Of a stretch of 64,000 nt of DNA, positions 57,932-64,000 are shown one piece after another (the stretch's first letter is position 1; every line of letters begins with the position of its first letter). The stretch covers positions 5,535 to 69,534 of the forward strand of contig CAYFJO010000007.1 in assembly GCA_964343305.1 (NCBI GenBank), in the 5' to 3' direction. The notes under the pieces are model-generated. The model made no database searches. It was not told the DNA's origin and worked only from the letters and a program-made list of their open reading frames with translations. The position numbers were made by a program, and so were the translations under genes. Source of the DNA: CAYFJO01 sp964343305. GTDB lineage: Bacteria; Planctomycetota; Planctomycetia; Pirellulales; Pirellulaceae.

Positions 57932-59036
57932 GACGTTTGTTCCCTGAATGTGTTTGTTCCCACCCATTAAACATGACAAGGGAGTTGAATTGTAGGTTCA
58001 AGTGCGGTTCTCTGGAAGCGAGAATCTTGCCTTTTGTGATGCCACGATATGCTAGCCTTGATGATTCCATAATAGCATCCACCGTCTCAAAATCCACTGG
58101 ATCGACCATAATTGATGCTTTATTAACGTCTTCGATGCTGGCTTGCAAATATGACGGACTGGGGGCATTACAGGGTAATTCCAATTGGGGGACCGGGGAC
58201 ATGAGTTTTGCCCCTTCCGGACTATTTAGTACTTCTGCGATAGGGTGAAAGGGTTTACGCTCTTCAAGCTCATGTTCGATGTCCAGCCACAATTCCCACA
58301 TGAGTCCTTCTAAATCGATGTCGCGTTTGCTGTTCACGGGGAGCCCAATTTCCTTTGCTTCGCTACGGCTAACTGGATAAGAATGTGAATGAAATTGCCG
58401 ACTTAGGTTTTCGATAAGCGTTCGTTTGTGAACTTGATCGTCCTCTCCCATGTGCATTCCTAAGAGCCGCTCCCCAAGTGCAATCGCAAGTTTTTGATTT
58501 CGAGCTGTAAAGCCAACGCCAAGGCTACCCACCTCTTTGCACGTCATTGCGAACAAATGGCACAGATGTTCTTGGTCAGTAATTGAAAGTCCGTCTCGAA
58601 CGAAGTCAACGAATGCGCTAATGTCTTCCGTCGAAAACTGCCTTCGCCTTCCTTCTGAGAATGTTGTGATCTGCATGTCAACTGGACCTAAGTGGCCGTT
58701 TGGATGCATGACAATTTCGTCGCCCCCCAATGCGACAAGTGTTGCGGCGCTGTAAGCGCTTTGAGGAATAAGAACAAAAACCTTGTTGACCCGTTCACGC
58801 ATCAGCGACATTATTCGCCATGCAACCATAGGATCACCGCCGTAGCTGACGATCAAAAAATCAAGATCCGTTGCTTCGTCAGGTAGGCATTCAAGTTGAT
58901 CGATCAAGTAAGGAAGCGCGTCACTCGCCATAGATGAATCAACACCATCCCGCTTGCTGGTGACGTATGTAATGAGAGGTCGCTTCCGATGCGATTCCAT
59001 CTTCTTGTAGAGTTTTAAGCGTTCCTTAAGTCCCAT
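57915..59036 (-). CDS. SDH-family Clp-fold serine proteinase
   Basis: The 373-residue protein has no signal peptide or membrane helix. Its N-terminal 200 residues form a crotonase/ClpP-like fold: LITYVTSKRDGVDSSMASDA, TDLDFLIVSYGGDPMVAWRI, VFVLIPQSAYSAATLVALGG with the likely nucleophile Ser, DEIVMHPNGHLGPVDMQI with the His-Gly-Pro-Asp segment. This agrees with the archaeal/bacterial 'serine dehydrogenase proteinase' family (Pfam SDH_protease), whose name refers to Ser-Asp-His. The rest is divergent. The lower GC than the neighbouring giant gene suggests separate ancestry. It opens the cassette-like region and repeat A lies upstream. Confidence 0.85.
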   Translation of the reverse strand: MGLKERLKLYKKMESHRKRPLITYVTSKRDGVDSSMASDALPYLIDQLECLPDEATDLDFLIVSYGGDPMVAWRIMSLMRERVNKVFVLIPQSAYSAATLVALGGDEIVMHPNGHLGPVDMQITTFSEGRRRQFSTEDISAFVDFVRDGLSITDQEHLCHLFAMTCKEVGSLGVGFTARNQKLAIALGERLLGMHMGEDDQVHKRTLIENLSRQFHSHSYPVSRSEAKEIGLPVNSKRDIDLEGLMWELWLDIEHELEERKPFHPIAEVLNSPEGAKLMSPVPQLELPCNAPSPSYLQASIEDVNKASIMVDPVDFETVDAIMESSRLAYRGITKGKILASREPHLNLQFNSLVMFNGWEQTHSGNKRHGPKK

Positions 59037-59212
59037 TTAAACTGCCCTTCGATTGGAATGATGATTTGCTCATATAGACTCCCAAAGTTGATTACGCGTG
59101 TCAACGACCCAATAAACGTTCGGAAACACAAAACTTTGCAACAATTGGCGAGTACGGCAAAACGGTTAAATGTTAAACCGAGGGTTCACAGTGTGCCGCG
59201 CAGGGTGGGATG

Positions 59213-59354
59213 TGTGATCGAGCAAATACGAGATTACGCTGAAAGCGTTCTACGATGGGCAGGCTCGCGTGCGTCAGGATCCGATGTGTTGTCTAACGTT
59301 TTCAGCGTAAACGGGCGATGATCCACTCACAACCCAGCGTGCGCGAAGACGCGG
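59213..59354. repeat. Dispersed cassette repeat, copy A
   Basis: The first 57 bases (59213-59269) are identical to copy D (63890-63946). CTGAAAGCGTT (from 59239) mirrors AACGTTTTCAG (59295-59305), forming an imperfect hairpin. The following CACAACCCAGCGTGCGCGAA continues into copies B and C. It lies 72 bases past the stop of the XRE antitoxin and about 180 upstream of the SDH protease start. Confidence 0.9.
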
Positions 59355-59425
59355 ATTTCAGAAAAGGGGACGGGACACCCGTCCCTTTTCCTCGACCCGA
59401 TTGAATTCACAGACAGATCGACAGA

Positions 59426-59836
59426 TCAAGCCACGTCCTGTAGTTTAACGATCATTTCTTTGCCCAGCGCAGACGCGATTCGTTGCAGCGTGCTGAAGGT
59501 CGGATTCTTGTTTTCGCCGCGTTCGATACGTGAGATCGCTTGACGCGTCATGCCCGTGAGTTGGGCGAGTTGCGAGAGGCTGATGCCCCGTTGCTCGCGA
59601 GCAGCGGCAAGCAGGGACGTCGTTTGTATAAGCCGCGCTTCGAGTGCTTGCTGATTGGCAAATGCTTCCTTTGCCTTGCGGGTGATTTCTTCTTTTTCTG
59701 CTTCGATTTCCGCGTCGACCTTTTTTAGTGCCTCGCGTTGCTGGTCGGTAAGATCCATGACGATGCGGCGTTTGCCGGACGCCTTGGCTTGCTCGATCGC
59801 TTTTTTTTGCTCGGCGGTTAGTGTGATGGATGCCAT
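59426..59836 (-). CDS. XRE-family antitoxin
   Basis: This 136-residue protein has an N-terminal charged, coiled part (residues 1-65, QQREALKKVDAEIEAEKEEI) and a C-terminal helix-turn-helix (SLSQLAQLTGMTRQAISRIE, GENKNPTFSTLQRIASALGK). It is the DNA-binding partner of the small protein just upstream, whose stop shares one base with its start (TAATG). The order toxin then antitoxin, with an HTH at the end of the antitoxin, fits HigBA/BrnTA-like pairs. It is expected to repress its own operon. Confidence 0.88.
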   Translation of the reverse strand: MASITLTAEQKKAIEQAKASGKRRIVMDLTDQQREALKKVDAEIEAEKEEITRKAKEAFANQQALEARLIQTTSLLAAAREQRGISLSQLAQLTGMTRQAISRIERGENKNPTFSTLQRIASALGKEMIVKLQDVA

Positions 59837-60090
59837 TATTCTTTACCTGGATAGTAGGCTGTGATGGGTAGAATCGTGACTTCGTCTAACATTTCGTAGA
59901 CACACGCGGTCCAGCGACCGTCTGACGAATATCCAAACGCGATGTATCGATCGGATGATCGGCTTTTTTCCACTTGTTCCGGATTCTCTACGATATTCTC
60001 GAAGTCATCCATTTCGACATCGTGAAGCTCAAACTTTTCCGCACGTTCAGGATCCCAGAAAAAGAAGAAGTAAGGCGTTGAGTCGCTCAC
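59836..60090 (-). CDS. BrnT-like putative toxin
   Basis: The start is a GTG at 60090, giving 84 residues. The pattern FFWDPERAEKFELHDVEMDD, FENIVENPEQVEKSRSSDRY, IAFGYSSDGRWTACVYEMLD, VTILPITAYYPGKE recalls the BrnT fold (FxWDxxKAxxNxxKHGV, E..F.DP, GyT..GrxL.VvyTe), a RelE-like ribonuclease toxin. The strands and the Asp-Pro and Tyr-Thr-like blocks are in order, but residues of the active site are less conserved. The coupling with an XRE antitoxin supports the toxin call. Confidence 0.65.
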   Translation of the reverse strand: MSDSTPYFFFFWDPERAEKFELHDVEMDDFENIVENPEQVEKSRSSDRYIAFGYSSDGRWTACVYEMLDEVTILPITAYYPGKE

Positions 60091-60176
60091 TGGGATGTAC
60101 GTTTAAATATACATCATGTGCATTTAAATGCAACACAAGAGGTTCTTGAAATTGCAACGATCGGGAGCCTGAGAAG

Positions 60177-60310
60177 AAGCGTTCTACGATGGGCAGGATC
60201 GCGTGCGTCAGGAGCCGATGCATTGCGTAACGCTTTCAGCGTAAACGGCGATGTTCCATTCACAACCCAGCGTGCGCGAAGACGCGACGCTGGGCGCTGG
60301 AATCAAACGG
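60177..60310. repeat. Dispersed cassette repeat, copy B
   Basis: It shares AAGCGTTCTACGATGGGCAG with copies A and D and continues through GTAACGCTTTCAGCGTAAAC to a second hairpin: CCCAGCGTGCGCG and CGCGACGCTGGG within TTCCA/TGGAA ends. It lies about 100 bases past the RelE-toxin stop and about 90 upstream of the BrnT-like start. Confidence 0.9.
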
Positions 60311-60409
60311 GGTTGCTGTATAAACGTGCAAGGTGACAAAAACGGAAGTGACGCGCTTAGCGCAGTTCGGGAGACCCGCGCACAGCCCGTGTGGCGCTAC
60401 GTGACAGTT

Positions 60410-60700
60410 TTATCGCGTTTTCCAATATCGCGGCTTTCGAGAAGTGTGGGCTACTGCGATGACAACCCAATGGTCCTGGTGTTGTCGATAGACAATCTGA
60501 AATGGGAAGTCGCGCATCAAATAAAAATGATGCCGATCATCACACTTGGGAAATCGTTCAGGACTATCTGCAATCGACATTAACGATTGATCAAACTCGG
60601 CATCAAATCGCTCAGCGGCCTGAGTGCTTCGCTCGGCGTACCAAGTCAATGCTTCGGTATACTCTTCTTCCGCCGCCGAGCAAACAAGCAGCTCATTCAT
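60410..60700 (-). CDS. RelE/ParE-superfamily toxin
   Basis: The 96-residue protein shows the family pattern: EEEYTEALTWYAERSTQAAE, RFDAEFDQSLMSIADSPERF, FYLMRDFPFQIVYRQHQDHW, VVIAVAHTSRKPRYWKTR. The final His-Thr-x-Arg-x-Pro-x-Tyr-Trp motif is the usual end of RelE/ParE toxins. ParE members attack gyrase and RelE members cut mRNA on the ribosome. Its start overlaps the antitoxin stop by 8 bases. Confidence 0.92.
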   Translation of the reverse strand: MNELLVCSAAEEEYTEALTWYAERSTQAAERFDAEFDQSLMSIADSPERFPKCDDRHHFYLMRDFPFQIVYRQHQDHWVVIAVAHTSRKPRYWKTR

Positions 60701-60926
60701 CGAGTCCAGCCTTGCGACAAGCCCGCTCCCGAACTTCAGACCAAGGCGAAGCCGTCATCTGGCCAGAGTCATAGCCCTCACTACGCCGCTGTGCTTCGGA
60801 AATCCATTCTTCGCTCGGCGGCACCCATGCGTCAGGAGAAACCGTGCCCCACAGTGCGTGAATCAACTGTGCCCGTTCGTTAGATGGTAATGCTTGGGCC
60901 GCATCATAGATTTCTTGAATTGTCAT
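60693..60926 (-). CDS. Addiction-module antitoxin
   Basis: The ATG at 60926 gives 77 residues; the frame further upstream belongs to repeat C. MTIQEIYDAAQALPSNERAQ and LIHALWGTVSPDAWVPPSEE match the 'putative addiction module component' family, in which the N-terminal helical segment and the Trp-containing middle wrap a RelE/ParE toxin. It is encoded immediately before the toxin, as usual for this family. The C-terminus (SPWSEVRERACRKAGLDE) is short. Confidence 0.88.
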   Translation of the reverse strand: MTIQEIYDAAQALPSNERAQLIHALWGTVSPDAWVPPSEEWISEAQRRSEGYDSGQMTASPWSEVRERACRKAGLDE

Positions 60927-60969
60927 GATTGTATTGTATCGACTTGCCAACGTGGAATAAAGAAGAAAT

Positions 60970-61088
60970 GCAGGCTCGCGTGCGTCAGGAACCGATGCGT
61001 TGTGAAACGCTTTCAGCGCGGGCGGGCGATGTTCCACTCACAACCCAGCGTGCGCGAAGACGCGACGCTGGGCTTTGGAATCAAACGG
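60970..61088. repeat. Dispersed cassette repeat, copy C
   Basis: It begins inside the shared motif (GCAGGCTCGCGTGCGTCAGG), lacking the first 30 bases seen in A, B and D, and continues through AACGCTTTCAGCG and the CCCAGCGTGCGCG hairpin to ATCAAACGG, as in B. It lies directly upstream of the addiction antitoxin. Confidence 0.9.
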
Positions 61089-61137
61089 CATTGCCGTATT
61101 GAAATGGCAGGTGACAACGTTTCAAATCTTCCTTCGC

Positions 61138-61196
61138 GTGCCACTGGCTTTGCCAGTGTACGTTGATCAAAAAAGCATTGGCAGAGCCAGTGGCAC
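61138..61196. repeat. Inverted repeat GTGCCACTGGC family
   Basis: GTGCCACTGGCTTTGCCAGT (from 61138) mirrors CATTGGCAGAGCCAGTGGCAC (61176-61196). It lies between copy C and the lipoprotein gene and is a different element from the cassette repeat. Confidence 0.85.
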
Positions 61197-61450
61197 ACAA
61201 ATCCAACCTCATCGGTTCACATACGACGCCACTCAGCCGAGGAAAAGTCGGGCGCGAAGTGTACCGAATGGACAATTCCATCGGCACATCTAATACTTCG
61301 TCCAAAAATAATGTGGACAAAGGCGAAGGTTTTGGCGTAATAGAAATAAGGGGCAATTCCAGATGTTTTGGGTGTTGGGCAATATGGTGCAATTTGGTCG
61401 GTTCGGGCAGCCGACATTAGAAACATATCAATCGAAAAGGAATTCTGACG

Positions 61451-62395
61451 ATGTGTAATCAACAAAATCGAATTTGGTGCCTTATTGTGGTGATGAGCGG
61501 TGGTTGCTTGACCGGCTGCGCGACCACAGCGTTTGACAAACTGGCGATGAACGATGATTTGCCGGTCGTTCGCGGCAATCTCGATTGCGATGACAGTTGT
61601 GATAGCACTTCTGCTGTCGACCTCGAACGTGGAAAACGACGGCCCATCGTGGATGGCGTTGGCTGGGTCGTCGGCATTCCCAAGAAAATCATCTTATGGG
61701 ATTCACGCGCAGAGAATCACCGGATCAGTTTTTACACACAACACGAGTTGGTTTCGTACATGGAGCGTAATCATCTGCACGACACCAAGGTGCGAGTCAA
61801 TCAATACGATCCGATCGGCGAATGGAAACGGCTGGCGAGCAACAAAAAAGTTGGCCCGGGGTGGCGTCTGACACTCGGTACGCTTCACACGCTTGGCTAC
61901 ACCATTCTTCCCGGACGCATCTTTGGCAACGACTCGTACAATCCGTACACCGACACGGTCAACATCTATTCGGACATTCCGGCGTTGGCATTGGAGCAGG
62001 CGGCCTTTGCAAAGGATGTTCGTCAGCGATCTTATCCAGGAACGTATGCGGCAGTGCAAGAGTTGCCGGTCGTGGGACTGTGGCACGAACACAGAAACAA
62101 ACAGGATGTCTACAACTACTATGGCTTCTACGGCGAGGCATCGGACCAGCGCGAAGCTCGGCACATTTTGGAACCGCAATTCGGTTCCGAAATCGGCCAG
62201 CAAATCGATGGTGTGTTAGGTCCCGCCGGCGGACCCCCTCTGTTCCAATTGACGGGCGCAGCCGTTGGGCATGTTGTCGGTCGAGTCAAAGGGGCGAAAG
62301 TGCCAGTCGAACAGTACGAAGAGCGGCGCGAACAACATTCTGAAGAACTGCCACTCGTTGCGCCTGCTTCTGCCGTTCTGACAAATAGTCGTTAA
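61451..62395 (+). CDS. Lipoprotein of unknown function
   Basis: The ATG at 61451 follows AAAAGGA by about 11 bases. The 314-residue protein has a lipoprotein signal (SGGCLTGC). The mature part has no enzyme motif; blocks such as GVGWVVGIPKKIILWDSRAE, TLGYTILPGRIFGNDSYNPY, VNIYSDIPALALEQAAFAKD and LPVVGLWHEHRNKQDVYNYYG contain conserved-looking His, Tyr and Asn. I recognise it only as a planctomycete-type outer-surface lipoprotein. It is the only plus-strand gene in the cassette-like region and has ordinary GC, so it may be the ancestral resident. Confidence 0.8.
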   Translation: MCNQQNRIWCLIVVMSGGCLTGCATTAFDKLAMNDDLPVVRGNLDCDDSCDSTSAVDLERGKRRPIVDGVGWVVGIPKKIILWDSRAENHRISFYTQHELVSYMERNHLHDTKVRVNQYDPIGEWKRLASNKKVGPGWRLTLGTLHTLGYTILPGRIFGNDSYNPYTDTVNIYSDIPALALEQAAFAKDVRQRSYPGTYAAVQELPVVGLWHEHRNKQDVYNYYGFYGEASDQREARHILEPQFGSEIGQQIDGVLGPAGGPPLFQLTGAAVGHVVGRVKGAKVPVEQYEERREQHSEELPLVAPASAVLTNSR

Positions 62396-62459
62396 AGGCA
62401 ATAGCAGATGGAAGGATAATTAGACCTGTCCGACCTGTCCCGTTTTTTGCCCAGTCGCA

Positions 62460-63770
62460 TTAATCCTCTGACCACGACACTATTAACCTGTCAACTGGCC
62501 AAAGCGGACCTAAAGGCCCTTCTTCCGAAATGTCGGCGTCCGGTCCAATCAGATAGTCATGAAAATCACGCGGTTGATAACTACGATGTAGTGATCTGAG
62601 TGTGGCGAGATCACGTCGGCAAGTAGCAGCGAATTCTGCGATGAGTTGAGCTGCCGGTTCGCAAAAGGATTCAATCTTGATACCGACAAGCCAAGACGTG
62701 TGTTGTGTTTCAGAAATGATGAAGTGTCGGCCATTGCACGCAAGTTCATCGCTATAACCAAATGCGCCAATTTGGTGATCAATCTCAACTAGGCACTTGG
62801 CGATACTCGTTAGGCAGTCGCACCACTCGTACTCTGCGAATGACGCTTCATCGAGCGAAATTGTACTCGTAATTTGCTCCAATGATTCAGTGCTCGTCCT
62901 AAGCGGATTGTCGGATTCTCCCCATTGCCCCAAACAGAAACGGGAGCAGTGATCGATAATTGGTTGCGATGCAGCTTGAACGGCTTCCAATGTTTGTGGA
63001 ATGGATATTTGCGACGGTTTGAAATGATGTAGAAGCCGCATAAAGATTCGCGTGATGTAACCCAACAAAGATTGGTTAGGTATATCAAACAGCTCATCTT
63101 CGCGAGGAAAGTTGTATTCTGTTTCTTCGGCCTGGGGATCCGCTGCGAAAAACTCGACCGATTTCAAGTACGCGAAGGGGCACGCATCCTCGTGCCATAT
63201 CATTCCAAACCATCCACACTCATCCGTGGATATTGCGGGCCCCAATGCGGGAAAGCTGGCAGTATTCATTTGCCGCGCAATCTCTAGATCCAACTCGAAC
63301 GCTTCAACGAAGGCTTTCTGGGAATTCTTAGATACGCTTGCACGATCAACATGGCATTCGAGCGCTGATGAGCACAAATCAATTGTATTGGTCAAGGCGT
63401 CGACAAAAAGGGTTTGTTCATGTGTTCCTATTTGGTCTGTGCTCCGATGGTTAGCGTAACGTCCGAGGCAGATTGCTGCGCTGGACAATCGTCGGCACGC
63501 GTCGCCAGCATGCACCCCAGCACGGAACGCAGCGGCATCTGGATCAGGCAAATCCACCGTTTCAATTGTCAAACCGAGACTGGCGGAATTTGCCTGGGCG
63601 AGGGTCTCGCCATAGGGGTGCAGATTCCGGCCTCGTTCATCCGAGTCCAACCAATCCTTTACGTAGTAGAGAGGTCGCACGCGCACAACGGCTCGCGCCA
63701 ATAGTGCTAACGCTAGTCGCGCGGGGAGAGATAGTAGGTGGGAAACGTCAATTCCACCGGAACCAGTCAT
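62460..63770 (-). CDS. Unrecognised 436-residue cytoplasmic protein
   Basis: The ATG at 63770 (MTGSGGIDVSHLLSLPARLA) is preferred over the open frame to 63902, which runs into repeat D. The N-terminal LLSLPARLALALLARAVVRVR resembles a short leader-like helix seen in some planctomycete hypothetical proteins. The remainder is mixed alpha/beta with Asp/Glu/Cys-rich parts (DECGWFGMIWHEDACPFAYL, EEGPLGPLWPVDRLIVSW) but no motif I can name. GC is lower than in the ordinary neighbours. Repeat D lies upstream and its size and place match a cargo gene. Confidence 0.7.
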   Translation of the reverse strand: MTGSGGIDVSHLLSLPARLALALLARAVVRVRPLYYVKDWLDSDERGRNLHPYGETLAQANSASLGLTIETVDLPDPDAAAFRAGVHAGDACRRLSSAAICLGRYANHRSTDQIGTHEQTLFVDALTNTIDLCSSALECHVDRASVSKNSQKAFVEAFELDLEIARQMNTASFPALGPAISTDECGWFGMIWHEDACPFAYLKSVEFFAADPQAEETEYNFPREDELFDIPNQSLLGYITRIFMRLLHHFKPSQISIPQTLEAVQAASQPIIDHCSRFCLGQWGESDNPLRTSTESLEQITSTISLDEASFAEYEWCDCLTSIAKCLVEIDHQIGAFGYSDELACNGRHFIISETQHTSWLVGIKIESFCEPAAQLIAEFAATCRRDLATLRSLHRSYQPRDFHDYLIGPDADISEEGPLGPLWPVDRLIVSWSED

Positions 63771-63889
63771 TCGAAGTCCAATAGGTGAGAAAACGGGGAC
63801 ATTCTGATTTTCACGAATTGATGAACAGTACCGCAACGCGGTTACATTCCAAAGCCCAGAGTTCGCGGTCCACCGCGCAGGCTGGGATA

Positions 63890-63946
63890 TGTGATCGAGC
63901 AAATACGAGATTACGCTGAAAGCGTTCTACGATGGGCAGGCTCGCG
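63890..63946. repeat. Dispersed cassette repeat, copy D
   Basis: These 57 bases are identical to 59213-59269, 4.7 kb away, then the sequence departs. Copy D is the truncated end of the element, so its right half is missing here. It ends the window's cassette-like region. Confidence 0.9.
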
Positions 63947-64000
63947 GTAGCTGTCCCTTCTATGAATTCGCATGTCCGGAGGTTGTTATTTTTGCTATTA

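Noticed and set aside
59213..63946. Integron attC sites as the identity of the repeat
   Set aside because: Only one copy shows an RYYYAAC-like core (GTCTAAC in A); copies B and C do not, and the palindrome has GTT and AAC in the reverse order. I therefore report a cassette-like array, not an integron.

Overview
The window looks like a chromosome segment of a planctomycete (Pirellulales/Rhodopirellula type). The evidence is gene content: a PVC-type dehydrogenase-propeller protein with a c-type heme site, several Tat-exported Gfo/Idh/MocA oxidoreductases, three ThuA-domain proteins, caspase-domain proteins carrying WD40 propellers, a DUF1501 remnant, very long secreted proteins, and many short intergenic inverted repeats of the kind common in these genomes. 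No rRNA, tRNA, CRISPR array or transposase gene was recognised.

Region by region. 1-4.9 kb: two tandem caspase-family genes, the first cut by the window edge. 4.9-9.8 kb (minus): a GNAT acetyltransferase, a BshC-like protein coupled to a family 2 glycosyltransferase, the stub of a mismatch-type uracil-DNA glycosylase, and a small exported protein with a secretin-like signature. 10.1-13.3 kb: a DegT/StrS aminotransferase facing methionyl-tRNA synthetase. 13.4-18.4 kb: an Uma2 stub, a PVC heme/HEAT protein, and a MoaD-like carrier coupled to an FAD oxidoreductase. 18.6-27.4 kb: three ThuA genes, two exported Gfo/Idh/MocA genes, an OFA-type MFS transporter and a frameshifted Uma2 gene. 27.5-32.9 kb: pyruvate kinase, a TolC-like lipoprotein and small membrane proteins. 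32.9-40.1 kb: a sugar-oxidation cluster of three Gfo/Idh/MocA genes, an MFS transporter and two xylose-isomerase-like TIM barrels. 40.2-44 kb: an Hsp70-like protein, a TauD-type dioxygenase and RtcA. 45-49.5 kb: a 1490-residue exported protein joining a TIM barrel, a cytochrome c site, a propeller and a blue-copper domain. 49.5-51.1 kb: a truncated DUF1501 gene and a toxin-antitoxin pair whose PIN toxin is frameshifted. 51.3-57.6 kb: a 2119-residue exported protein.

The last part, 57.7-64 kb, has accessory character: an SDH/Clp-fold protease, a BrnT-like/XRE pair, a RelE/addiction-module pair and an unrecognised 436-residue protein. Four copies of one dispersed repeat (about 57-140 bp) separate the minus-strand units, so the region looks like a cassette array. 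I regard this as the best candidate for a system not yet described.

The common theme elsewhere is oxidative handling of sugars or glycosides outside the cytoplasm: ThuA proteins, Gfo/Idh/MocA dehydrogenases, TIM-barrel isomerases, sugar-type transporters and heme/copper electron-transfer proteins. No substrate can be read from the sequence. Decay is also visible, with six broken or residual genes (UDG, two Uma2, DUF1501, a VapC-type PIN toxin, and a Gfo/Idh/MocA protein without its EKP motif).
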